From: Gammaproteobacteria bacterium RIFCSPHIGHO2_12_FULL_37_14 | GTDB lineage: Bacteria; Pseudomonadota; Gammaproteobacteria; DSM-16500 | Reading direction: 5' to 3' | DNA: 27,701 nt | Assembly (NCBI GenBank): GCA_001801485.1 | Contig: MGXV01000023.1 | Location: 1-27,701 of the forward strand | Shown: positions 16,360-23,807 of the stretch, piece by piece | Position numbering within the stretch: position 1 is the first letter of the stretch | Layout of the letters: each line of letters starts with the position of its first letter | The notes under the pieces: model-generated | Told to the model about the DNA's origin: nothing | Database searches by the model: none | The model's input: the letters and a program-made list of their open reading frames with translations, nothing else | Made by a program: the position numbers and the translations under genes

Positions 16360-17011
16360 ATGAAAATAGCATTAATTTGGCGCCACAGGTTATGTTGGAT
16401 CATCTATTTTAATAGAAGCATTAGACCGCGGACATGAAGTAACAGCCATTGTTCGCCATCCAAAAAAAATATCACCGCATAAGAACCTGACTATAAAAAA
16501 AGGAGACGTGTTTAACGATAAGGAACTAATCCAAATTATAACCGGTCACGATGCTGTTATTAACGCATTCAATCCGTTTCAACAAGGCATTGCAACTGCG
16601 GATGGTTACCAGGCTCAAATCAATGGCACAGAATCTCTTATCGGTACCATTAAAAAAGCAGGAGTAAAACGACTTCTTATGGTGGGCGGAGCTGGCAGCT
16701 TAGAAGTAGCGCCTGGAGCATTATTGGTAGATGCACCTGAATTTCCAACAGAGTGGAAAGACATGGCGCTTGCCATGGGAATAGTATTGAGTATTTTGAA
16801 AAATTAAACCGAATGAAGTTGGACTTTCTTAAGTCCCTCCGCATTACTACAACCGGGCACTTGCACAGGAAAATTCAAGCTTGGAAAAGATCAGCTTATT
16901 TCCAATGAAAACGGCGAAAGCAAAATATCAACACAAGATTATGCTGTCGCAATGATTGACGAATTAGAAGATCCAAAACATACAAACCAACGATTTACTG
17001 TTGGATACTAA
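16360..17011 (+). pseudogene. NAD(P)-binding reductase (NmrA/YwnB-like, COG2910 type), frameshifted
   Basis: From ATG 16360 (AGGAG upstream), one extra T near 16376 breaks a Rossmann loop that would read GATGYVGSS. The frame resumes with ITGHDAVINAFNPF and RLLMVGGAGSLEVAPG, the second conserved motif of YwnB-like short-chain reductases. Near 16790 it shifts into LEYFEKLNR, then near 16830 into WTFLSPSALLQPGTCTGKF, ending with DYAVAMIDELEDP and RFTVGY at TAA 17011. Joined, the pieces restore a full-length protein of about 215 residues with every expected block. It is therefore a recently inactivated gene with at least three indels. The ancestral reaction was probably an NAD(P)H-dependent reduction; the substrate is unknown. 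It lies between the NTF2-like and dioxygenase genes on the same strand. Confidence 0.85.
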
Positions 17012-17045
17012 TATAAAATAAAATCAGACAACGAGGAGCATAACG

Positions 17046-18017
17046 ATGGACAAAATAAATCAAATTAAATGGCACAATCCACGTGAAAAAATTTGGGGAT
17101 TTCATGTCCATCAAGAATTGCCTATTGAAGACTTTTCAAAAGCATTAGTCGTTCAGAATGATTGTGCTGAATTTTTAAAAAGGCACAATATTCCGATTGA
17201 TGCGAGTGATGTAATCACACCAGGCTATGGCCCACATTTAGATTACATGTGGGAATTACGGGTGGAAAGCGCTTCCAAGAACAATGTACTTGAAAAGTTG
17301 GGAATATCTATTTCTTATATGGCTATTAATCGCTTTGGACTCAGCGCTTATATACATCCTTTGATGCAAGACCCCGCTTTACCTGAAGAGATGGCACTTG
17401 CAGCGGAAGGCAGAGACAACCAAGCAAACGCTCTTTGGTTCAGCTATAGGGTTCCTCAAAAACAAGATTTTTTCTTTAACCCACCTAAAGATGATAACAA
17501 TAATATTATCGACACACGCACATCGCGTGTAATGCCAACTCAGGAAAGAAATGAACTTATCAATATAGGGAAAAGCAAGTTACAAGGTCAAATGTTCCAA
17601 GACCCATCAAAAATAATCATTCATGGATTTCATATTCATTTAGATTATCTTGCAGACCAAGAAGATTTAGCGTTAACTATTTTTGATAAATTTCTCGTTT
17701 ATCTACTAAGCGAAAATCTTCGACCCACCAGCACCCGATTATACGGCCCACGCGAAAATGGCCCTCATGTCCAAAGAGGTTGGGAAATTAAGTTTGAAAT
17801 ACAAGATAGAGCTATTTTAGAGCGCATCGGAATTGCTATCGCTTGGCTAATGTGTAACCGTCAAGGATTCTCTATTTTCATGCATCCCGTCACTTGGCAC
17901 GAAGGAGATTATCGTGAAGAACTTAAAGCACACGAAGAGTATTCTTTTTTCCTAGGCGATTTGCCTGAGCTAGAACTCAGCTTTTTTTCCGATAAAATTA
18001 TTGATGATTCCGTATGA
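17046..18017 (+). CDS. Tandem two-domain DOPA 4,5-dioxygenase-like protein
   Basis: A 323-residue protein made of two copies of the DOPA-4,5-dioxygenase-like fold (PF08883 type, normally one domain of about 110 residues). Copy 1: GFHVH (His20, His22), GPHLDYMWE (His64), YIHP (His104). Copy 2: GFHIHLDY (His196, His198), GPHVQRGWE (His241), FMHPVTWHEGD (His280, His285). Both keep the His set and could bind a metal. Enzymes of this family open the ring of DOPA or related catechols extradiol-fashion, giving seco-DOPA and betalamic-acid-type products. ATG 17046 has AGGAG about 8 nt upstream. Its stop overlaps the permease start by 4 nt, so the two are co-translated, consistent with import of an aromatic amino acid and ring opening of its hydroxylated form. 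The exact substrate is inference. Confidence 0.75.
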   Translation: MDKINQIKWHNPREKIWGFHVHQELPIEDFSKALVVQNDCAEFLKRHNIPIDASDVITPGYGPHLDYMWELRVESASKNNVLEKLGISISYMAINRFGLSAYIHPLMQDPALPEEMALAAEGRDNQANALWFSYRVPQKQDFFFNPPKDDNNNIIDTRTSRVMPTQERNELINIGKSKLQGQMFQDPSKIIIHGFHIHLDYLADQEDLALTIFDKFLVYLLSENLRPTSTRLYGPRENGPHVQRGWEIKFEIQDRAILERIGIAIAWLMCNRQGFSIFMHPVTWHEGDYREELKAHEEYSFFLGDLPELELSFFSDKIIDDSV

Positions 18018-19219
18018 AAAAATTACTCTCAAGCATACTCATGGTAACAGGCACTACTATCGGCGGCGGTATGGTCCTGCTACCTGCTGTTATTGGTGTT
18101 TACAGTTATTATTCAGCTATTGGAATACTAATAGCTGTTTGGCTTGTAAATACAATGATAGCTCTTATCTTCCTGGAAGCTAATTGCTATTTACCTGCAA
18201 AAACAAGTTTAATCTCAATGTCTAGGCGTTTACTTGGACGCTATGGAGAATGGACTGCTTGGATTGTTTGTCTCGTTTTTCTTTACACAATAATGTGCGC
18301 TTACACTACAGGAATGACTGAAATTATCAGCGGCTTCTTAGAAAAAAACCTATTGCATGTCCCATCTTCTTACTTATCTATATTATCTGTCATCACAATC
18401 AGCTTGCCTATTTACTTTGGAATGACACACATTAATGTATTTAACCGATTTATCGTGATTAGCATGTTCACAGCTTTTTTTGCACTAACTTTTTTCATAA
18501 CTCCTCACATTGAAATAAGCAATTTATTAGCAGCACCCATTCACCTCCCTACCATGGCACTTCCAATTGTATTTACCTCTTTTGGATTTTTAATCATTAT
18601 CCCTAGCCTAAGAGGCTACCTGAACGATAATGTCAAACATCTTAAAATTTCAATTATTGTCGGTAGTTTTATTCCATTGATTATCTACATGCTGTGGGTC
18701 ACAGTAGTTATAGGTGCCATCCCTGCGCTTGGCAAAGATAGCTTACAAACCATATTAGCTCAATCAGAGCCAGTAAAAAACATGGCGAATGTATTAATTT
18801 CTCATACTGGAAATCTGCAGATTTCATTTTTTATCCAAATATTCATTTTATTTGCGATAGCAAGCTCTTTTATAGGAACCTCTTTAGGATTATATGATTT
18901 TCTTGCGGATGGATTAAATATTTCAAAAAGTCCAATCGGAAAAATAAAATTACTAGTTTTAACCTTTATACCACCACTTATTATTGCACTCACCCAGAAT
19001 CATTTATTCATTACAGCTCTTGGCTTTGCTGGGTTAATGTCAACAATATTATTTGGTCTCTACCCTGTTATGCTAGCCTGGTCCGGAAGATACATTCATA
19101 AATTGGATACACATTACCGTGTATCAGCCAATCGTTCGATTTTTTTATTAATTGTTATTTTTTCATTCGCCGTTATAGGCATTGAGCTTTTATCTTTAAA
19201 AGTGAACTTTTTCCAATAA
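18014..19219 (+). CDS. Aromatic amino acid permease (TyrP/Mtr, HAAAP family)
   Basis: A 401-residue inner-membrane protein with about 11 hydrophobic spans, near the 403 residues of E. coli TyrP. The start (SSILMVTGTTIGGGMVLLP) carries the Gly-rich first helix that binds substrate in this amino acid/polyamine/organocation superfamily, and AYTTGMTEI and the long helix 5 region fit the tyrosine/tryptophan branch. It would import tyrosine or tryptophan with a proton. The ATG at 18014 overlaps the dioxygenase stop (ATGA), implying coupled expression. Legionella-type bacteria often carry several such permeases, so Tyr versus Trp cannot be decided by eye. The gene appears intact. Confidence 0.85.
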   Translation: MKKLLSSILMVTGTTIGGGMVLLPAVIGVYSYYSAIGILIAVWLVNTMIALIFLEANCYLPAKTSLISMSRRLLGRYGEWTAWIVCLVFLYTIMCAYTTGMTEIISGFLEKNLLHVPSSYLSILSVITISLPIYFGMTHINVFNRFIVISMFTAFFALTFFITPHIEISNLLAAPIHLPTMALPIVFTSFGFLIIIPSLRGYLNDNVKHLKISIIVGSFIPLIIYMLWVTVVIGAIPALGKDSLQTILAQSEPVKNMANVLISHTGNLQISFFIQIFILFAIASSFIGTSLGLYDFLADGLNISKSPIGKIKLLVLTFIPPLIIALTQNHLFITALGFAGLMSTILFGLYPVMLAWSGRYIHKLDTHYRVSANRSIFLLIVIFSFAVIGIELLSLKVNFFQ

Positions 19220-19232
19220 GAGGTTATACACA

Positions 19233-19578
19233 ATGAAATTAATTATGTTTGCTGCATCCTTACGTAAGGATTCATGCAATAGAAAACTAATAAATGTTTC
19301 TTCTCAGATTGCACAAGATCACGGAGCTATTGTTGACCTTGTGGATTTTTCGGAATTTTCAGCACCTCTGTATAATGCAGACATACAAACAAGCGTTGGA
19401 TTTCCTTCTGAAATTACCCATTTCACCAAACGCCTTCAAGAAGCAGATGGACTAGTTATCTCATCTTGGGCAACTAAAAGATAAGAGTTTATTTGATCGT
19501 TTGAGTCAAAATATTATTGAATTTATTTCCTATGCTTCTATGGTAAGAAATTTAAAAAAGGGTAACAGTACGTCTTAA
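19233..19578 (+). pseudogene. NADPH-dependent FMN reductase, internally deleted
   Basis: The first 79 or so residues from ATG 19233 match the flavodoxin-like FMN reductase start (IMFAASLRKDSCNRKL, then a strand with VDLVDFSEF and DGLVISS), then a stop follows at 19482. The sequence continues in another frame (LKDKSLFDRLSQNIIEF) to TAA 19578; this resembles the C-terminal helix of the same family. The middle, including the second half of the FMN site, is missing, so a deletion of roughly 80 codons with a frameshift is inferred. It lies 13 nt after the permease and would have supplied reduced flavin, a plausible partner for an oxygenase pathway. It is not functional. Confidence 0.75.
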
Positions 19579-19609
19579 GATATTAACTTTCACTCCGAGG
19601 AGAACAAGC

Positions 19610-20272
19610 ATGTCAGATACTACAATTAATTTAACATCAACCGTTTACTCTTACCTAAAAAATAATTCTCTTAGAGAGCCGGAAGTATTAAAACAATTAC
19701 GCAATGAAACGAATAAAAAATTCCAAGCTAGAATGCAGATATCGCCTGAACAAGGGCAATTCATGCGCTTATTAGTAGAAATTTTAAATGCAAAAAAGTC
19801 GTTAGATATTGGGACTTTTACAGGATACAGCGCGCTCGCAGTGGCATTATCATTGCCAGACAACGGCAAGGTAATTGCCTGCGACACTAGCGTAGAGTGG
19901 ACTAATCTGGCTAAGCATTTTTGGGAAATAGGAAATGTCGCTCATAAAATAGATTTGAAACTGGCACCTGCATTACAAACATTAGATAAGTTATTAACAG
20001 ATGGTGAAGTGAATACTTTTGATTTTGTTTTTATTGACGCAGACAAACAAAATTATATTGCTTATTATGAAAAGTCATTAGCTTTATTAAGAACAGGTGG
20101 ATTGATTGCTATTGATAATGTTTTGTGGGGTGGAAGAGTAGCAGACCCAACTATACATGATACGGATACCGTCATTATTCGTCAGCTGAATTCTAAAATT
20201 CTAACAGATGAGCGGGTAACTATTAGTATGTTGCCGATTGGGGATGGGTTGACATTGGCACGGAAAAAATAA
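19610..20272 (+). CDS. Class I SAM-dependent O-methyltransferase (catechol/caffeoyl-CoA type)
   Basis: A 220-residue cytoplasmic enzyme with the usual length of the Methyltransf_3 family. The SAM loop is SLDIGTFTGYSALAVAL at residues 64-80, the acidic ribose-binding position follows in VIACD, and the metal-binding block FDFVFIDADKQNY and AIDNVLWGGRV are present. Members methylate a hydroxyl of catechols or related aromatics using Mg2+ or Ca2+. ATG 19610 follows GAGGAG with good spacing. It is downstream of the DOPA-dioxygenase-like gene, permease and broken reductase on the same strand, so an aromatic or catechol acceptor is the natural guess. It appears intact. The gap to the tRNA genes (20273-20447) holds a G/C-run element near 20283-20319 and no gene. 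Confidence 0.9.
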   Translation: MSDTTINLTSTVYSYLKNNSLREPEVLKQLRNETNKKFQARMQISPEQGQFMRLLVEILNAKKSLDIGTFTGYSALAVALSLPDNGKVIACDTSVEWTNLAKHFWEIGNVAHKIDLKLAPALQTLDKLLTDGEVNTFDFVFIDADKQNYIAYYEKSLALLRTGGLIAIDNVLWGGRVADPTIHDTDTVIIRQLNSKILTDERVTISMLPIGDGLTLARKK

Positions 20273-20447
20273 TAGAAAAAAAGGGGGCAGGAAGTGACGC
20301 TGCATCTAATTTCACCCCCAATAGTAAAGAGAAATCAACCAAAGTAATTTCCTATTGGTAGCCATAAATCACTCCAAAAGATAGCACTACAGTAGCACTG
20401 AAAGATTGGTGGATCGCGGGGGTATTCGTAACTACTCGATTAATATA

Positions 20448-20520
<73 letters not shown>

Positions 20521-20619
20521 TTTCATGTCAACTTTATGCATCCGCGAGCAGCTATAGGCTGCGTGGAAATCAAGAAGAGTTAAATTACGTTACTCTACGG
20601 ATAACGATACAAACTTAAA

Positions 20620-20696
20620 TGGGGTGAGCGATGGGGATCGAACCCACGACAACCGGAATCACAATCCGGGGCTCTACCGACTGAGCTACGCCCACC
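20620..20696 (-). tRNA. tRNA-His (GTG)
   Basis: Cloverleaf with anticodon loop TTGTGAT (anticodon GTG), acceptor GTGGGCG/CGCTCAC (one G-U pair), T arm GTGGG TTCGATC CCCAT-type. The G at position -1 (20696) and C73 discriminator are the identity elements of bacterial tRNA-His. The 3' CCA is encoded (20620-20622), unlike the other three tRNAs here. Confidence 0.97.
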
Positions 20697-20734
20697 ATTG
20701 AAATTTGCTGCATTGCTGTACATCAATAAAAACT

Positions 20735-20808
20735 CGCGCCCGGCAGGATTCGAACCTGCCACCCTCGGCTTAGAAGGCCGATGCTCTATCCAACTGAGCT
20801 ACGGGCGC
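20735..20808 (-). tRNA. tRNA-Arg (TCT)
   Basis: Cloverleaf of 74 nt: acceptor GCGCCCG/CGGGCGC, anticodon stem CGGC/GCCG with loop containing TTCTAA (anticodon TCT, reading AGA/AGG), T arm GCAGG TTCGAAT CCTGC, discriminator G. No CCA encoded. Arg-TCT suits an AT-rich genome that uses AGA codons. Confidence 0.97.
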
Positions 20809-20837
20809 CTTCTAACACAAAACTAGCTATCTTTTAC

Positions 20838-20911
20838 TCGGGGTAGAGGGATTTGAACCCCCGACATCCTGCTCCCAAAGCAGGCGCGCTACCAGACTGC
20901 GCTATACCCCG
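20838..20911 (-). tRNA. tRNA-Pro (TGG)
   Basis: Cloverleaf of 74 nt: acceptor CGGGGTA/TACCCCG, anticodon stem CCTGC/GCAGG with loop TTTGGGA (anticodon TGG), T arm GGGGG TTCAAAT CCCTC-type, discriminator A. No CCA encoded. It is first in the cluster, just downstream of the promoter at 20939-20968. Confidence 0.97.
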
Positions 20912-20938
20912 GTCTCATCTACAACAAACAGAGTTGCG

Positions 20939-20968
20939 ATCATACTAAAGCGAAAGTAGAATCGTCAA
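20939..20968 (-). promoter_or_regulatory. Sigma-70 promoter of the tRNA cluster
   Basis: On the minus strand, TTGACG (20968-20963), 18 bp, TATGAT (20944-20939), placing the start about 20 nt before tRNA-Pro. It would drive one Pro-Arg-His-Lys transcript. Confidence 0.7.
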
Positions 20969-21068
20969 TGATCTCAGCTGTTTATTTCAGGGTTGCCCCA
21001 TTAAACACAATTTAACATGACCACATCACTTGCCGGTCATCAAGTAACAATAATTACAGAGAACACAC

Positions 21069-21923
21069 ATGACTGCAAAGCTCATTGATGGAAAAGCGTT
21101 ATCCGCAAGCCTTAAAAGAAAGATTCAAGAAGAAATTAAAGCGAAAATGGCACAAAATATACAGCCACCAGGGCTTGCTGTCATTTTGGTGGGCGAAGAC
21201 CCTGCCTCAATGATTTATGTACGCAATAAACGCATTGCCTGTGAAGAAGTGGGCATTCGATCGTTTTATCATGGCTTGCCAGCAAATACATCAGAAGAAG
21301 AACTCATCAAGCTGATTCAAAATCTCAATGAAGATAAAAACGTACATGGCATTTTATTACAATCTCCTCTTCCAAAACACATTGATGCAGATAAGCTTTT
21401 TGAATGTATTCACCCAAATAAAGATGTCGATGGATTCCATCCTTATAATCTTGGCAGGCTTGCACAGAGACGTCCTCTCTTACGACCTTGCACACCTTAT
21501 GGTGTTATGATGTTACTGGATCACATTAAACAACAATATAAAGGCTCTCATGCGGTCGTTGTTGGTGCATCTAATATTGTTGGCCGTCCTATGGCTTTAG
21601 AATTACTGATTGCTGGTGCAACGGTTACCATTTGTCATCGTTTCACAGCAGATCTTGCCCCCTATGTACGGGAAGCTGATATTCTTGTTTCTGCGGTGGG
21701 TAAAGCAGGTCTCATTAAAGGAGAATGGATTAAACCCAATGCAACCGTGATCGATGTAGGGCAAATTCGCTTGCCAAATGGCACGCTCACAGGTGATGTA
21801 ACATTCGAAAGCGCAAAAGAAAAAGCTGCCTGGATTACCCCTGTCCCGGGTGGAGTAGGACCTATGACAGTTGCTGTTTTATTGCAAAATACCTTAGTCG
21901 CTGCGAACAATTTTAAAAAATAA
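21069..21923 (+). CDS. folD: Methylenetetrahydrofolate dehydrogenase/methenyltetrahydrofolate cyclohydrolase FolD
   Basis: A 284-residue cytoplasmic bifunctional enzyme that interconverts 5,10-methylene-THF and 10-formyl-THF with NADP+, supplying one-carbon units for purines and initiator tRNA. The family's Tyr50 and catalytic Lys54 (YVRNKR), the substrate motif [11 protein letters not shown] followed by DVDGFHPYN, the Rossmann loop [11 protein letters not shown] and the C-terminal [12 protein letters not shown] are all present. The length matches E. coli FolD (288). ATG 21069 gives the standard N-terminus; the ribosome site is weak (AGAGAA). A small HTH gene follows about 105 nt downstream on the same strand. 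Nothing unusual is seen. Confidence 0.97.
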   Translation: MTAKLIDGKALSASLKRKIQEEIKAKMAQNIQPPGLAVILVGEDPASMIYVRNKRIACEEVGIRSFYHGLPANTSEEELIKLIQNLNEDKNVHGILLQSPLPKHIDADKLFECIHPNKDVDGFHPYNLGRLAQRRPLLRPCTPYGVMMLLDHIKQQYKGSHAVVVGASNIVGRPMALELLIAGATVTICHRFTADLAPYVREADILVSAVGKAGLIKGEWIKPNATVIDVGQIRLPNGTLTGDVTFESAKEKAAWITPVPGGVGPMTVAVLLQNTLVAANNFKK

Positions 21924-22028
21924 GACCTAGTATTTCTACTGGCTTTAAAAAGGGTTATTCATGATTGCCCTCAGCCTTAAGCCCTCAGTATACTCAAAGT
22001 CAGCATTTGAAGATGGAAGGAGACTAGT

Positions 22029-22259
22029 GTGGCACAAAGTGCAAAATGTTTTGCAGAACGATTAAATAATTGCCTTGATGAAACCAATGCTCCGTTTCAA
22101 ATGCGTGAACGTGCAGCTATTTTAAGTAAATTATTTGATATCCCAAAATCCACTGCATGGAATTTGTTAGAAGGTCATCAACTCCCAGAACCTGATTTAT
22201 TGCAAAAAATCGCTAAAGAGTTCGATGTGGAATCGAATTGGTTATCAGGCGAAAAATAA
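22029..22259 (+). CDS. Small Cro/CI-like HTH DNA-binding protein
   Basis: A 76-residue protein that is essentially one helix-turn-helix domain: MRERAAILSKLFDIPKSTAW forms the two helices, followed by NLLEGHQLPEPDLLQKIAKEF and a C-terminal NWLSGE resembling the end of phage repressor DNA-binding domains. It would bind DNA, probably as a dimer, and repress unknown targets. It starts at GTG 22029, with AAGGAG 7 nt upstream supporting that start. It lies after folD and ends 9 nt before the convergent sugar-porter gene. No toxin or partner gene is adjacent, so it is more likely a stand-alone regulator than an antitoxin. Confidence 0.75.
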   Translation: MAQSAKCFAERLNNCLDETNAPFQMRERAAILSKLFDIPKSTAWNLLEGHQLPEPDLLQKIAKEFDVESNWLSGEK

Positions 22260-22267
22260 TTCTAAAA

Positions 22268-23632
22268 TTACCCCTGCGTTTCAATAACAAGTGTTTTATT
22301 TTTTTTATGAAAATACTGTTGAATATCTTCAAGCGACTTCATTTTGGTTTCAGGCAAGTAGAAATAAACAACAATAAAATATACAAATGAAAGCCCAGCA
22401 AATAACCAATAGGTTTCAGTCATACCCAGCATTTTTGAAAGCGGTAAAAAGAATGTTGCAAGCAAGGTTGAGGCAAGAGAATTTAAAAACAAACAAAATG
22501 ACATACCCTGCCCACGAATGTGGGTAGGAAATAGTTCAGCAAGGGTGAGCCATACAACAACGCCAGGACCAATGGCGAAAAATATAATAAATGCAAATAA
22601 CCCAATAAGTGATAACACCCCACTCATCAAAGTATGCGCAAATAAATATTGAGTAAGGCCTAAATAAATTTCAGCACCAAAAACCCCTAAAACACCAATT
22701 AATAAAAGTGGCCGTCTGCCAATGCGGTCAATTAAAATCATTGCAACCATCGTACAAATAAAATTTAATATCCCAATACCAAATGATCCAAGCATGGTCA
22801 CAAAATTAGAACCAAGCCCTGCATTTTTTAAAACAAGCGGCGCGTATTGTAAAAAAGCATTAATCCCTGTTAATTGATTAAACACAGCAACAAATACGGC
22901 GATAGCTGTTTGTTGATACTGATGATTTTTAAATAGTTCCAGCCATGATTTTTTAGTTCGACAAAAATTATTTTTAATAATTTCTATATCATCATCTATA
23001 GTTGAAGTGGGATGAATACGCAGCAAAATTTCGCGGGCTTTTTGATCACGTTGATGGGCAATCAGCCAACGCGGTGTTTCTGGTAGAAAAAGCATACCGA
23101 TAAACAATAATAAAGCAGGAATTAAAACAATAGCAAACATTGCACGCCAATTTCCAGAAGGCGTAAAAATGAGATCCATAAAATATGCCAACACAATGCC
23201 AAAAGTTAATAATAATTGAAAAAATGTGACATATTTGCCACGACTTTTTGCAGGTACAATTTCAGCAACATAAAGTGGCACGGCCACTGACACAATCCCA
23301 ACGCCGATACCTAACAATAAACGTGCATATAAAAGCATAAGAAATGAATGTGCATACAAAATAAATATGACGCCCACAATGAAAACAAAACTTGATAAGA
23401 TGATAAGAGATTTTCTACCGTAACGATCCCCAATAGGGCCTGCTGTAAATGTTCCAATTAAACTCCCTGCTAATACAGCGCCAACAATAATGCCAACCTG
23501 CATATCTGTCATCGGAATTGTATTTTTGATAAAAAGTAGAGCGCCTGAAATAACGCCGATATCATACCCGTACAGGATGCCACCTACACTGACAAGACAA
23601 GCAATCCACATATAAAAATATTGTTGTTTCAC
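22268..23632 (-). CDS. Sugar porter family MFS transporter
   Basis: A 454-residue, 12-helix inner-membrane protein of the sugar porter branch (like XylE, GalP, AraE and bacterial inositol transporters). Family signatures: GYDIGVISGAL in helix 1, GDRYGRK between helices 2 and 3, PETPRWL before the central loop, DRIGRRPLL between helices 8 and 9, and LPETKMKSLEDI at the C-terminus. It would bring a sugar or polyol in with a proton; which one cannot be read from sequence alone. It starts at GTG 23632 with AAGGA upstream. It lies downstream of rocD on the same strand, separated by the long hairpin, whose right arm contains a TTGACG/TATCTT pair that could promote this gene. Confidence 0.9.
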   Translation of the reverse strand: MKQQYFYMWIACLVSVGGILYGYDIGVISGALLFIKNTIPMTDMQVGIIVGAVLAGSLIGTFTAGPIGDRYGRKSLIILSSFVFIVGVIFILYAHSFLMLLYARLLLGIGVGIVSVAVPLYVAEIVPAKSRGKYVTFFQLLLTFGIVLAYFMDLIFTPSGNWRAMFAIVLIPALLLFIGMLFLPETPRWLIAHQRDQKAREILLRIHPTSTIDDDIEIIKNNFCRTKKSWLELFKNHQYQQTAIAVFVAVFNQLTGINAFLQYAPLVLKNAGLGSNFVTMLGSFGIGILNFICTMVAMILIDRIGRRPLLLIGVLGVFGAEIYLGLTQYLFAHTLMSGVLSLIGLFAFIIFFAIGPGVVVWLTLAELFPTHIRGQGMSFCLFLNSLASTLLATFFLPLSKMLGMTETYWLFAGLSFVYFIVVYFYLPETKMKSLEDIQQYFHKKNKTLVIETQG

Positions 23633-23656
23633 AAAATGTTCCTTATTAAGTTGACA

Positions 23657-23804
23657 GTATTCTCACTTTCGATTGACGTAAGTATTAAATTTTTATCTTT
23701 TGACCGCAAAAAATTCATCCATTTCAGTTTTTGCTCAAATAAACTCCTGTCTATTTGTCAAAAGATAAAAATTTAATACTTACGTCAATCGAAAGTGAGA
23801 ATAC
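23657..23804. repeat. Perfect 48-bp inverted repeat with 52-nt loop (MITE-like or regulatory hairpin)
   Basis: Arms 23657-23704 and 23757-23804 are exact reverse complements over 48 bp, starting GTATTCTCACTTTCG and ending CTTTTGAC, with a 52-nt unique centre. The element begins 3 nt after the rocD stop and ends 24 nt before the sugar-porter start. Each arm holds TTGACG, 16 bp, TATCTT, a possible inward-facing promoter. I see no coding capacity and no clear target-site duplication. Candidates are a small non-autonomous transposable element, an invertible switch, or a strong rho-independent-like terminator for rocD. Perfect arms of this length point to recent origin or ongoing conversion. Confidence 0.9.
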
Positions 23805-23807
23805 CTG

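Noticed and set aside
20283..20319. G-run and C-run bounded element (GGGGGCAGG to CACCCCC) after the methyltransferase, resembling a REP/RAYT-type palindrome.
   Set aside because: Only the terminal G5/C5 pair well; with one copy in view I cannot call it a repeat family.
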